From the NCBI GenBank assembly GCA_963721335.1, contig CAVRIV010000005.1, forward strand, positions 313,216 to 377,215: a stretch of 64,000 nt of DNA, given 5' to 3'. The translations under genes were made by a program, and so were the position numbers. Numbering within the stretch: the stretch's first letter is position 1; each line of letters begins with the position of its first letter. The stretch comes from CAVXDY01 sp963721335 (GTDB lineage Bacteria; Actinomycetota; Thermoleophilia; Miltoncostaeales; Miltoncostaeaceae). The notes under the pieces were generated by a model. It saw nothing but the letters and a program-made list of their open reading frames with translations, was not told the origin of the DNA and did not search any database. This document shows positions 1 through 9,355 of this stretch, piece by piece.

Positions 1-720
1 TTCGTCTGGGCCCTCCTGCGTCGCGACTACCCCCTGCAGCAGGAGCCGTCCGACGCGATGACCGCCCGCGAGGCCTTCCGGCAGGTGCGCCGCCTGCTCG
101 CCGAGCTGCCCGGGCTGCGGGCGTTCTTCGCGGCGAACGCCCTCTGGGAGGCGGCCCTCGGCGCGATCCGCACGTTCGTGGTCCTGTGGGTCACGGTCGG
201 CCTCGGGCTCAGCCTGGTCCAGACGGCAGGCGTGATCGGCGCGGCGGGGGTGTGCGTCCTGGTGGGCGCCGCGGTGGCCGGGCGGCTGGCGGAGCGCTTC
301 GGTACCCGGAGGGTCGTGCGGGCGACCGCGATCACGTACGGCGCCCCGATGATCGTGCCGTTCCTCCTGGACGACACCTCGCTGCTCCTGGTGATGATCC
401 CGATCATCTCCGCGAGCGCGGGGATCATGATGGCGCTGCCCTACGCCATGCTGATCCCGATGATGCCGAGGGCCGGACACGGCCTGCTGACCGGCGTCTA
501 CAGCATGAGCCGGGGGGTCGGGATCGTGCTCGGCCCGCTGCTCGCCGGCGCCGCGGTGCAGGCCCAGGAGGCGCTCGACACGCCCCTCGGGACGAACGAC
601 TACTCGGCCCTCTGGCTGGTCGCCGGGCTGCTGCTGCTCGCGAGCGTTCCGCTGCTCGGGGACATGACCCGCCCGCGGCCGTGGCGGGCGGCGGTCGCCC
701 TCCGCAGGGCCGCGGAGTAG
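1..720 (+). CDS. MFS transporter, C-terminal part (5' end outside window)
   Basis: The frame is open from base 1, so the gene starts upstream and only about 239 C-terminal residues are present. They contain several hydrophobic membrane segments (about residues 45-70, 72-95, 120-150 and 195-215 of the visible part) and the short basic cytoplasmic loop typical of major facilitator superfamily proteins (GxLAxRFGTRRVV around base 280-315). The last residues are basic and cytoplasmic. Substrate cannot be inferred. It ends at TAG 720 and is followed by about 140 bases with no gene that I can support. Confidence 0.8.
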   Translation, partial: FVWALLRRDYPLQQEPSDAMTAREAFRQVRRLLAELPGLRAFFAANALWEAALGAIRTFVVLWVTVGLGLSLVQTAGVIGAAGVCVLVGAAVAGRLAERFGTRRVVRATAITYGAPMIVPFLLDDTSLLLVMIPIISASAGIMMALPYAMLIPMMPRAGHGLLTGVYSMSRGVGIVLGPLLAGAAVQAQEALDTPLGTNDYSALWLVAGLLLLASVPLLGDMTRPRPWRAAVALRRAAE

Positions 721-858
721 ACGGCTCGAGAGGACCCGCGGGCGATTTCCGCAACAGCGAGGGATTTCAAAACAACCCCTTCGACAACGCTTGCATCGCC
801 CTCAGGCGGTCCACAGGCGGCCCCGTCCGAACGACCGCCGAGAGCCCCGTCGGCGCGC

Positions 859-1377
859 GTGTCGGCTCGGAGGCCGCTGCACGGAGCCAATTCCCCGCCG
901 TCGGCGGCGGAGGAGGGTGCGCCCGATCAGATCCTGGTGGGCAAGGCGACCGGCGATGAGGCCGACGCGATGGCCATCTCCACGATCTCGCCGGAGCTCG
1001 CCACGCGCACGCCGCTGTGGACCTACGTGCTCGCCGAGACGACCGCCACCGCCTTCCCGGTGCGCGGCGGCCGGATCACGGGGCCGCAGGTCGCACCGTT
1101 CCGGCTCGGTCCCGTGGGTGGGCGCATCGTGGCCGAGACCTTCGCGGGCCTGCTCCAGGCGGACCGGGGCTCGGTGGTCAATGCCGCGCGCTTCCGGCCC
1201 GACCCGGCGATCGCCGTCGGAGGGCGATTCGGCTTCAAGGAGCTGATCGCCGCCACGACGTCGAACGCGCTCGCGCAGGCACCGCGGACGACGACGCCCC
1301 CCGGCGGGAACGCGGGAGGCGGCCGCCCCACGCCGCAGGAGCCGCACCGGCGGGCCCCGCGCCGCTCGGACTCGTAA
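859..1377 (+). pseudogene. C-terminal remnant of an animal-type heme peroxidase
   Basis: The 172-residue frame matches the C-terminal end of bacterial animal-type heme peroxidases: an RTPLWTYVLAE segment, then LGPVGGRIVAETFAGLL, a position equivalent to the usual WRP motif (here FRPD), and a GRFGFKELIAATTSNA tail. Full-length family members are roughly 500-600 residues and carry the heme-binding His in the missing N-terminal part. I find no upstream N-terminal half in any frame between 721 and 858, so no single-base correction restores it. The GTG at 859 is only the first possible start. Most likely a decayed fragment, possibly left by a deletion next to the MFS gene. Confidence 0.55.
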
Positions 1378-1402
1378 GCCACGACCGAAAGCCGCCCGGC
1401 CT

Positions 1403-1430
1403 CTGAAGCCCCGCGCGAGCGGGGCTTCAG
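1403..1430. terminator. GC-rich hairpin, terminator of the LacI-type gene
   Basis: Perfect 12-base inverted repeat (CTGAAGCCCCGC / GCGGGGCTTCAG) with a 4-base loop GCGA, overlapping the stop codon of the minus-strand regulator. No clear U tract. Nearly the same sequence recurs at 3116-3138 after the divergent gene, so the pair flanks the regulator/ADC-like unit. Confidence 0.6.
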
Positions 1431-2371
1431 CCGGGCCCGGGCGTGGGGCCGCTCGTGCCTCGCACGGCCAGGGTCGTCGGGAGCGCCGGCGCCGGGGGGA
1501 CCGGCTCACCGGCCATCAGCGCTAGCAGGAGCCCACCGGCCAGCTCGCCCATCGGCAGGTAGGGGACGAACACGCTGGTGAGGCGGAGCGCCTGCGAACC
1601 GGCCAGGTCGTCGATCCCGGCGACCGAGAGCTCCAGGGGGACCTCGATGCCGAGCTGACGGGCGGCATCGAGGGCGCCCCACGCGAGCCGGTCGGTGAGC
1701 GCCAGGAGGGCGGTGGGGCGCGGTCGTGCCCCGAGGGCGACCCCGGCGGCCACCTCGCCGTCCGCCCGTGCGGACCCGACGGCCTCGTAGCTCACGAGCG
1801 CGCCCGCCCGTCCCCACCCCTCGCGGGCACCCTCCAGCCGCTCTCCCGTCCCGGGCGGCCCGATGACCGCGAGCCGGGCGTGGCCGAGGTCCGCCAGGTG
1901 GCGGGCCGCGGCGGCGGCTCCCGCGCCGAGCCGCGCACGGACGCAGGGAACGCCCTCGGGCGCCGGCCCGCCCACGGCCACCACCGGGCCGCCTCCACTC
2001 CACGACCGGGCGTCGCCGAGGACCACCGCGCCGTCCGCCGCGCTGTTGGCGCCGCCGGCCAGGAGGAGCGCGTGCCCGGCGCGATCGCAGGCGCGCGCCA
2101 GGCCGCGGGCCACGAGGACCGAGGCGGGGTCGGCCAGGAGGTCCTCGACCGAGCCCGCCCGGGCCAGGACGACCGTCCAGTGGCGGCCCAGCCGCAGCGC
2201 GCGTCCGGCCGCGTGCGGGCCGGCGTAGCCGATTCCCGCCGCGACCGCCAGCACCCGCTCGCGGGTCGCGACGGCCACGCGATCGGGCCGGTTGAAGGCG
2301 TAGGAGACGACGGCGGTCAACACGCCGGCCGCACGGGCCACATCGCGAATGGTGGGGAGCTTGCCGTGCAT
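1427..2371 (-). CDS. LacI/GalR-family transcriptional regulator
   Basis: 314 residues, the usual length. Residues 6-50 form the LacI helix-turn-helix and hinge (TIRDVARAAGV, then VSYAFNRPDRVAVATRERVL). The rest is a periplasmic-binding-protein-like effector domain; a GxxxPTALLALTDRLAWGAL stretch near residues 215-235 corresponds to the conserved PTAxxxxxDxxAxG motif. The effector is unknown. It is divergent from an acetoacetate-decarboxylase-like gene 57 bases away, and the perfect palindrome at 2374-2389 begins 3 bases upstream of this start codon, so autorepression and control of the divergent gene are likely. The intact ATG at 2371 places the HTH at the very N terminus. Confidence 0.93.
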   Translation of the reverse strand: MHGKLPTIRDVARAAGVLTAVVSYAFNRPDRVAVATRERVLAVAAGIGYAGPHAAGRALRLGRHWTVVLARAGSVEDLLADPASVLVARGLARACDRAGHALLLAGGANSAADGAVVLGDARSWSGGGPVVAVGGPAPEGVPCVRARLGAGAAAAARHLADLGHARLAVIGPPGTGERLEGAREGWGRAGALVSYEAVGSARADGEVAAGVALGARPRPTALLALTDRLAWGALDAARQLGIEVPLELSVAGIDDLAGSQALRLTSVFVPYLPMGELAGGLLLALMAGEPVPPAPALPTTLAVRGTSGPTPGPG

Positions 2372-2373
2372 CC

Positions 2374-2389
2374 TGCTAAACGTTTAGCA
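2374..2389. promoter_or_regulatory. LacI-family operator palindrome TGCTAAACGTTTAGCA
   Basis: A perfect 16-base palindrome with central CG, the hallmark of LacI/GalR operators, lies between the divergent starts at 2371 (minus) and 2429 (plus). It is AT-rich against a very GC-rich background. One operator probably controls both genes. Confidence 0.85.
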
Positions 2390-2428
2390 TGACGGCCCCC
2401 GCCGCCGTCACGCTCCCGAGGAGACATC

Positions 2429-3109
2429 ATGGCCCCGCTCGCCGCGCCGCAGATGGTCGTCAACAGCCGGATGCTCTACACGAGCTGGATGCCGGCCGAT
2501 CCCGAGGCCGCGGCGGCCCTCCTGCCCGCGGGGGCGCCGGCGCCCGCGGGGCCCGTCTACATGAACCAGTACGTGGTCGACCGCGACGAGCAGACGTCCG
2601 GTTTCGGGGCCTACTCGCTGACGTACCTGGGCCTCGACATCGCCGGGATGATGGACCCCCAGGGGGTGATCCCCGCGCGGTACATGCTCTTCTACTTCAA
2701 CTCGTCCGAGATCATGCGGGAGTACACGGTGCGCGAGTACGGCCTGCCGGCCGTGCCCGGCGCGACGGTCCTGGAGGCAGGCGACGGCCGCGTGACGGCC
2801 ACGACGTCGCTGGACGGCACCCCGGTCATCCGCACCGAGGCCGTCATCGGGCCGGACATCCTGATGACCTTCTGCGGCCAGCTCACCTACGTCCGCCAGA
2901 AGGCGGGCCGGTTCATGGCGGGCAACTTCCCGTTCGTCGCCGACCTGGCCGACGGCTTCGAGGTGCGCTCGGTCGAGTTCCTCGACCCGAACCACCCCGT
3001 CTACGCCCTCCGGCCGGCCGATCCGATCCAGGTGGTGGCGGAGGGGTCGTTCTACTCGCCGGACGACTCGTTCGTGTACCCCGGCGGCGTGTACGAGCTG
3101 AGCTCCTGA
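2429..3109 (+). CDS. acetoacetate-decarboxylase-like protein lacking the catalytic lysine
   Basis: 226 residues, similar in length to acetoacetate decarboxylase (about 245). The centre carries an SSEIMREYTVREYGLP stretch followed by GRVTATTSLDGTPVIRTEA, which matches the REYFGFPKK / DGxxVTATxxRDG pattern of the ADC beta-cone. Where ADC has the Schiff-base Lys-Lys this protein reads PAVPG, so decarboxylation by the classical mechanism is not expected. A strong ribosome site (AGGAG, 8 bases upstream) supports the ATG at 2429. The LacI operator just upstream suggests induction by a small, possibly sugar-like or keto-acid, ligand. The family call rests on short motifs. Confidence 0.5.
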   Translation: MAPLAAPQMVVNSRMLYTSWMPADPEAAAALLPAGAPAPAGPVYMNQYVVDRDEQTSGFGAYSLTYLGLDIAGMMDPQGVIPARYMLFYFNSSEIMREYTVREYGLPAVPGATVLEAGDGRVTATTSLDGTPVIRTEAVIGPDILMTFCGQLTYVRQKAGRFMAGNFPFVADLADGFEVRSVEFLDPNHPVYALRPADPIQVVAEGSFYSPDDSFVYPGGVYELSS

Positions 3110-3115
3110 CCACGC

Positions 3116-3133
3116 GCCCCGCGCGAGCGGGGC
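3116..3133. terminator. GC-rich hairpin after the ADC-like gene
   Basis: GCCCCGC / GCGGGGC with loop GCGA, 7 bases past the stop at 3109 and followed by TTCAG as at 1419-1430. It lies between convergent genes (plus gene ending 3109, minus gene ending 3145) and could stop transcription from both sides. Confidence 0.5.
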
Positions 3134-3144
3134 TTCAGGCGTCT

Positions 3145-5336
3145 CTACGGCACGACGACGCCCGGGGCGAGGTCGAGCGCCGTCACCGTGCCGTCGCGCA
3201 CGTCGCTCGCCAGGAGGCCGTCGTCGATCCGCCTGATCAGGTCGTTGGCCCTGCGCACGGCGGCCTGGGAGATGCGCTGGTTGATCAGGAGCTGGCCCGT
3301 GGTCAGCGTGACCTTGCTCGGGTCTCCGGGCCGGGCCGGGGCGATGTCGGTGGTGGAGGCCGCCGGCGGGCTGGCCGGCGGCGGGGCGACCAGCACCCGC
3401 AGGCCGGCGATGAAGACCGGCTGGGTGAGGGTCTGGTCGTCCACGTCGCCGCCGGTGAGCCCGCCGTCCATCCGCGCCTTGAGGGCGTTCAGGCGCCGGA
3501 TGGCCGCCTGCGAGATGCGCTGGTTGATGAGGAGCTGTCCGGTCGTGAGCGTGATGTCCGAAGGATCGCCCGGCGTCGCGGGGGCGACCACGATCGGCCG
3601 GGGGTCGGGGGCGGTGAAGGCGAGCGGGGGTCCTCCCAGGTCGTCACGATCCCGGGCGCCAGCTCGCTCGGGCCGAGGGTGCCCTGGCAGAGGTCGCGCC
3701 CCTCGATGCCGTCGCCGAGCCAGGCCGAGACGCCGTTCGCCCGCCGGATGGCGGCCTGGTCGATGCGCTGGTTGATCAGGAGCTGGCCGGTCGTGAGCGT
3801 GATGTCGCTCGGGTCGCCCGGGCTCGGCGGGGGCACCGGCGGCAGGGTCTTACAGACCCCGCTGCGCGCCCGCCACCGGCGCCCCGGCGCCGAAGCGGCG
3901 GACATAGATCTCGAACTTGTTGTCCACCAGCGGCGCGATGTTGGTGTCGCCGTCGAAGGCGATCAGGTACTCGTTGGGCCCGGAGCCGTAGGCGACCGCG
4001 GCCGCGAAGCCCTCGCTGACCCCGTCGCCGTCCACGCCCATGGCCGAGACGCGCTCGTCGTCGCCCCCGACCTCGGTCCCATCCAGGCGGAGGCGCTGGG
4101 CGTAGACCTCGTACTCGTTGACGAGGGCGCCGAGGTCGTCCTCCGCGTCCCAGGCGACCAGGTACTCGTCCGCCCGCGTGCCGACGGCCACGCGCGGGAA
4201 GCCGGCCTGGAAGCGGGTGTCGCCGTCGGGTCCCATGTGGGAGATCCGCTGGTCGTTGGCGCCCACCTCGGCGCCGGTCGCGCCCAGGCGCTGGACGTAG
4301 ATCTCCTCCTCGTTGCTGGCCATCGCCCCGGTGATGTCGTCCCCCTCCCAGGCGACCAGGTACTCGTCGCTCGCGGAGCTGCGGGCGAGGCTCGGGTTGG
4401 CGGCCGCGAAGCCGGTGTCGCCGTCGGGACCCATGTCCGAGATGCGCCGGTCGTTGGCCCCCTGCTCGGTGCCGTTGGCGGCCAGCAGCTGGACGAAGAC
4501 CTCGTCCTCGTTCTCGACGAGCGGCCCGACGTCGTCGTCACCCTCCCACGCCACGAGGTACTGGTTGCTCGCCGAGTCGTGGGCGACGGCGGGCTCCTGG
4601 GCGGAGAATCCGGTGTCGCCGTCCGGCCCCATGTCGGACACGCGCCGGTCGTTGGCGCCCACCTGGGCGCCCGACGCGCTCAGTCGCTGGACGAAGATCT
4701 CGCGCTCGTTCGCGACGAGCGCGCCGGCGTCGTCGGGTCCGGACCACGCGACCAGGAACTCGTCGCTGGTCGGGTTGTAGGCGATCGCGGGACCACGGGC
4801 GAAGTAGGCGGTGTCGCCGTTCGGGCCCATCTCGGAGATTCGCCGGTCGTTCGCGCCCAGCTCCGCGCCCGCGGCGCTCAGGCGCTGGGCGAAGATCTCG
4901 AACTCGTCGTCGACGAGCGGCCCCGCGTCGTCGTCCCCGCTCCAGACGACCAGGTACTCGTTCCTGCGCGCGTTGTAGGCGACGGCCGGCCTCCCGGCGT
5001 CGAAACCGGCGGCCATCGGCGGACCCATGTCCGAGATCCGGAACTGCGCTCCGACCGGGGCACCCGCGGCGTCCACCAGGCGGGCGAAGATCTCGTCCCC
5101 GCCGACGTCGCTCGCCGACCAGGCGACGAGGTACTGGTTGGCCACGGGGTTGTAGGCGACGCTCGGGCTGCTCGCCTCGAGTGTCTCGTCGCCGTCCGCG
5201 CCCGTGAACGAGATCCTCGCCTGGGAGCCGAGCGGAGCCGTCGCCGCCGTGGGCGCGAGCAGCGCCAGCGCGATGCCGCCACGCCAACGATCGCGGCCAG
5301 ACCCGTCGCGCGCCGCCACGATCGCGAGGCCATCAT
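3145..5336 (-). CDS. secreted repeat protein (frame broken three times)
   Basis: Starting from ATG 5336 the N terminus is a signal peptide: basic MMASRSWRR, a hydrophobic core, then APTAATA as a plausible cleavage site; a one-base frame break near 5279 lies inside it. The body (about 5200-3860) has seven or so tandem units of 60-70 residues, each with a YNP..NEYLVAW core, an acidic turn, EIFVQRL and GANDRRISDMGPDGDTGF, suggesting a beta-propeller-like or solenoid fold. The C terminus has three copies of another module built on PGDPSDITLTTGQLLINQRI. Breaks at the C4 run 3857-3860 (one base too many) and the G5 run 3626-3630 (one too few) split these modules into three frames. Function unknown; export and surface exposure are inferred. 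Confidence 0.7.
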
Positions 5337-5412
5337 GGAACCTGCCTACTACGGGCGTCGCGGGCGTCGCAAGCGCAGTACGGCGCCGCAACGTGCTTCT
5401 GGCGGACCTGTC

Positions 5413-7609
5413 TCAGGCGTCGGGTGGGCCGCCCAGGAGTCGAAGCTCCCGCGAGCGCTCGACCGCCTCGCTCCGAGAGGAGACGCCGAGCTTCCGGTAG
5501 AGCGAGTGGGCATGGCTCTTCACGGTGAATCGAGACAGGAAGAGGAGCTCCCCGATCTCGCGGAACGAGTGGTGGGTCGGGCAGCAGCCGGAGGACGCGG
5601 GTCTCGGCGGCCGTGATGGACGAGAGGCAGGCGCGATCCCCCTCCGGCATCGGCTGGATCCGGCGGCCGAGCTGCTCGAACTCGTCCCGCAGGCTCGGGG
5701 CGTCGCTCAGCTGGCCGAGGTGGCGCTCCACCTCGGCGAGCGACTCCCTCGCGATCGCGTCCTCGTGGATCGTGATGCCGGCGCGGGCCACGACCACCCG
5801 TACCTCGACGGCGAGCCACGCCGAGGCGTCGGTCGTCTCGGACAGGACGCGGCGCGCCTCGATCAGGTTGTCCCGCGACTCGTTGACCCGGTCCGACTGC
5901 GCGAGCGCGAGCGCGCACGCGCCGTAGACCAGCGCCGAGGAGCCGTACGCCTGGAGGCCCCACTCCTCCACCACGGCCCTCGCGCGGCGGGCGAGCATCA
6001 GGCCGCGCACTGCGGAGGCCTCCTCGAGCGACAGCAGCGCCAGCTGGGCCAGGCACAGGGCGTGGACGCTCGGCGCCACCTGGCCCGCCCGCTCGAGCCC
6101 CTCCTCGAGGAGAGCCCGGGCGCGCTTCCTGTCGCCGCGCAGGTGGGACGCGACCCCCTCGAGGAAGCGGCAGTAGGAGCGCCAGGGCCCCTCGTCGGGC
6201 TCCAGGCGGAAGCCCTCGGCGGCGTCGCGCGCCATCTGCGCCAGCCCGTCGCGCCCGAGCGCGGCCCGGAGCGTGGTGATGCCCGAGGCGATCGAGTCGG
6301 GCGCGCCGTGCTCCGAGGGCGGGCTCGAGGCCCTCTGGGCGAGGGAGAGGCAGTGGGCCACGAGATCGCCGCGGGTCTCGGTGCAGCACCAGGCGGAGGT
6401 GAGCGCGAGCGGCGCGCTGGCGGCGACCTGGTCGATGCTGAAGCCCTCCAGCCAGCCCTGGAGCGTGTCCAGGCGCCCGCGCGTGAAGAAGGCCGGGAAG
6501 CTCGCCCACACGAGCTCGGCGGCCCGCCCCGTGTCGCCGGCGGCCATGGCGTGGCGGACGGCCGCCTCCTCGTCCCCGGTCGCCGCGCACCACTCGCTCG
6601 CCCGGCGGTGGAGCTGCGGCACCAGGTCCGGCTCGCGCCTGCGCAACTCGCGGCGCAGCAGGTCGCCCAGCAGGTGGTGGTACCGGTACCTCTCCCCGTG
6701 GGCATCGAGGGGGACGAGCAGGAGGTTGGATCGCTCGAGGTCCAGCAGCCTCGTGGCGGAACCCGGCTCCTGGAGCACGGCGTCGCACAGCTCGCCGCTC
6801 AGCCGGTCGAGCACGGAGGTGCGCGTGAGGAAGGCGAGCGTCTCGGGCGGGAGGTCGTCGAGCATGGCCTCGTGCAGGTAGTCGGCCACGAGCCGGTCAT
6901 CTCCCGTGAACGACGGGACACCGGCCGAGGGGTCGGTCTGCTCGCCAAGCCTCAGCGCGGCGAGGCGCAATCCCGCGGGCCAGCCCTCGGTGCGCGCCAC
7001 GACCCTCTCCAGCGCCTCGGGCGTCAGCGTGACGCCGGCCGCCGCCATCAGCGCCTCCGCCTCCTCGGGCCCGAAGGCGAGGTCGTCGCGCGTCACCCGC
7101 ACGAGACCGCCCTCCACCAGGCGCCGGCCGAGCAGCAGGTCCGGCTCGACCCGGCACCCCAGCGCGAGCTGGCCGCCCGGGGGCAGCTCGGCGACGAGCG
7201 CCGAGACCACCTCGAGCGCCTCCCGGGACGTGAGGGCGTCGGCGTTGTCCATCACGAGCAGGAAGGGCCCGGGCGCGACGGTGAGCGCCTCCCGCACCGC
7301 ACCGAGCAGGGCGGCGGTGGAGCTGGGGCGGCGGGCGGCACCGAGCGACTCCGCGACCTCGGCCAGCAGCCACCGGGGGTCGCGGTGGGCCGGTGTCAGG
7401 GTGAGCCATGCCACCGGGCCGTGGCTTGCGCGCGCCCACTGGGTCAACAGGGTCGTCTTCCCGTAGCCGGCCGGCGCCGACACCAGGACGAGGCTCGCCG
7501 ACGAGGCGTCGAGCAGCCGGCGCACCAGCACGCCGCGCTCGACCTCGTCCGCCGGCGGGTCCTGTCGCGACGTGCTGGAGGTGGCTCTCCGAGACGGCAC
7601 AGCGCACAC
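5413..7609 (-). CDS. MalT-like LuxR-family regulator (large ATP-binding, LAL type)
   Basis: Roughly 730 residues. Residues 40-60 carry a Walker A loop (APAGYGKTTL) and the 110-120 region a Walker B-like LLVMDNAD, as in the STAND ATPase of MalT. A winged-helix and TPR-like helical middle follow (about 230-640). The C-terminal LuxR helix-turn-helix (ITAAETRVLRLLP, then REIGELLFLSRFTVKSHAHS) is present only after a one-base correction in the GGG at 5579-5581; the corrected frame ends at 5413 with LGGPPDA. Without it the protein would lose DNA binding. No ligand can be inferred. The near-palindromic repeat at 7763-7784 lies about 155 bases upstream but points better to the divergent SHOCT gene. 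Confidence 0.85.
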
Positions 7610-7762
7610 CTGGATCGGGTGTCGAACGCCCTGCCCGGCGGGCCGCCGGGCGACACGATCCTCTCACCGGGCCCCGCCCGCCCCAACTCGGCGGGCACGA
7701 CACACCCAGGCCCGCCCGCATCACCGCCGGCGGGGATGCCCGCACGAGCCGCATCGCCCCGG

Positions 7763-7784
7763 CTCGTCCCATCGGGGTGATGCG
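7763..7784 (+). promoter_or_regulatory. copy 1 of the recurrent TTCRTCCCATCGGGGTGATG element
   Basis: CTCGTCCCATCGGGGTGATG, reading toward the SHOCT gene whose ATG is 90 bases downstream. The bases after it (GCGGGCGC, then GGCGCTTT) are also shared with the copy at 19996. Confidence 0.6.
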
Positions 7785-7874
7785 AGGCGGGCGCCGGGGC
7801 GCTTTCTTTTGGCGAGGGGGGGCGGCATCCTCCGGGCTCGAGCCGGCCGTCGACCACATCGAGGAGGCGCCACG

Positions 7875-8132
7875 ATGATCAGGGGAGCGCGGTTCGTGCG
7901 CCGGCGCCGGCTGCTGCGTGCGGCGGCGGTCGGTGGGATGGCCTACCAGGCGGGAAAGCACATCGACCCGAAGCGGCACGACGCACCGGAGACGCCGGCC
8001 CCGGCCCCCGGCCCAGTGCGGGACATGCCATCGAAGCTCAAGATGCTCGACGAGCTGGGAGGGCTGCACGAGCGCGGGGTGCTCACCGACGAGGAGTTCG
8101 CCCAGCAGAAGCAGCGCGTGCTGGAGGGCTGA
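7875..8132 (+). CDS. small SHOCT-domain protein
   Basis: 85 residues: a basic N terminus (residues 1-15, many Arg), a short hydrophobic stretch (RAAAVGGMAYQ), a Pro/Ala linker, and a C-terminal SHOCT helix pair (LKMLDELGGLHERGVLTDEE, residues 55-75). SHOCT domains are short C-terminal oligomerisation modules. The GAGGAGG ribosome site 8 bases before ATG 7875 fixes the start. A relative lies at 26464 and a third SHOCT protein at 33619. It carries element copy 1 upstream. Biochemical role unknown. Confidence 0.85.
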   Translation: MIRGARFVRRRRLLRAAAVGGMAYQAGKHIDPKRHDAPETPAPAPGPVRDMPSKLKMLDELGGLHERGVLTDEEFAQQKQRVLEG

Positions 8133-8329
8133 GCGGGGCCGGCGGAGCCGGGGCGCTCCCATCCCACCCCTCTCGCCGGAGCGACGGTGCCGCCTCGGGT
8201 GGCGCCGGAGGGGCGGCCCGCCGCCGGCGCCGCAGGGGACGGATCCGCTCGGCCTGGGCCTCCCTGCGCCGCGCCGTCAACGCGGCCCGCGCGATCGATC
8301 CCGACGCGCTGCAGGAGGAGCTTCAGCGC

Positions 8330-9355
8330 ATGGGCAGGAGGCGGCGCTGGCTCGCCCCCCTCGCCTACACGGCCGCCACCATCGCCGTCGTCTTCGACGG
8401 CGTCCTGATCCTGTTGCGCAACTGGCGGCTGCTCCTGCTCCAGCTGGTGCCGGCCGCCTGGATCTGGGTCATGAGCAGAGAGCTGAGGGCCCATGTCTTC
8501 GCGGGCCACGAGCTTCCCACGACCGGCACGGGCGCGGTGGCCGCCGGAGCGATCGTGCTCGCCCAGATCTCGTACTGGTGCAACGCGACGTTCGCCTTCA
8601 CGGTGGCCTCCGGCGCGGGCACGGGGATCGCGGACGCCTTCCGGCAGGCGCGCAGGCGCTGGCGGCTCGTGGCCGGCGTGGCCCTCCTCACCGGCGGGGC
8701 CCAGGCGGCCGTCTGGCTGTGGCTCGACGGAGCCTGGCTCACGGTGGGCCTCCTGACCATGCTCGTCGTGCAGATCTACATGTTCGTCGCCGTGCCGGCG
8801 TGGGTGGTGGGCGCGCCCCGGCGGGACCAGTCGCGCCACGAGCGGATCATGCAGAGCCTCACCACCGGCGTGCTCAGCGGCGTGGCGTTGACCCCGGGGT
8901 TCCTCCTGAACCGCATCTCGCTGCTCATCCTGGGCATCCCCACGATCGGGATCATCGGGTTCGCCCTCCTCGCCGTGAGCGCGGTGCTCGAGGTCACGGC
9001 GTCGTCCTCCGTGCGCGTGGTGAAGATGTCGATCCGCCTGCGAGACCCCGCCGCGGAGCCCTCCGCCTCACCCCATCCGGGGGATGACGCGTCCGAGCCG
9101 CGCTCCTCGGCTGCCGATCAACGAGGGCAAGGGGGAAGATGCGATCGCGACGAACGAGCCCGGCGCGCGGCCGGGCCGCTCGAGCCGAGGCCCCGCGGCG
9201 ACGGCACGCCGACTGGGAGCCCGCCGCCGACCGGCGCGACCCGGTGGAGTTGCTCGAAAAGCAGGCCGCGACCCGCGTGCCCGAGCTGGTGCCGATCCGC
9301 TACGGGCGCATGCTCACCTCCCCCTTCGCCTTCTACCGCGGGGCGGCCGCCCTGA
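8330..9355 (+). CDS. multi-spanning membrane protein, C terminus uncertain
   Basis: ATG 8330 follows a strong AGGAGGAG ribosome site. About six hydrophobic segments lie between residues 8 and 240 (for example YTAATIAVVFDGVLILL, LVPAAWIWVM, LLTMLVVQIYMFVAVPAWVV, and LLILGIPTIGIIGFALLAVS). A conserved-looking basic end (VRVVKMSIRLRD) is reached near 9045. Beyond that the frame runs on into the DUF2252 start at 9139 with low-complexity translation, and a regulatory element sits at 9067-9090, so the natural stop was probably near 9060-9100 and has been lost to a frame change. Family not recognised. Confidence 0.65.
   Translation: MGRRRRWLAPLAYTAATIAVVFDGVLILLRNWRLLLLQLVPAAWIWVMSRELRAHVFAGHELPTTGTGAVAAGAIVLAQISYWCNATFAFTVASGAGTGIADAFRQARRRWRLVAGVALLTGGAQAAVWLWLDGAWLTVGLLTMLVVQIYMFVAVPAWVVGAPRRDQSRHERIMQSLTTGVLSGVALTPGFLLNRISLLILGIPTIGIIGFALLAVSAVLEVTASSSVRVVKMSIRLRDPAAEPSASPHPGDDASEPRSSAADQRGQGGRCDRDERARRAAGPLEPRPRGDGTPTGSPPPTGATRWSCSKSRPRPACPSWCRSATGACSPPPSPSTAGRPP
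9067..9090 (+). promoter_or_regulatory. copy 2 of the recurrent element
   Basis: CTCACCCCATCCGGGGGATG, a variant of the consensus, 48 bases upstream of the DUF2252 start at 9139 and pointing at it. Confidence 0.45.

Noticed and set aside
2389..5616. A 1075-residue open frame on the plus strand opposite the secreted repeat protein
   Set aside because: Its translation is Arg/Gly/Val-rich low-complexity sequence; the minus strand has clear repeats and a signal peptide. Antisense openness is expected at this GC content.
5525..7780. A 751-residue plus-strand frame opposite the MalT-like regulator
   Set aside because: Shadow of the minus-strand gene, which has Walker A/B and LuxR motifs; the plus frame has no recognisable domain.
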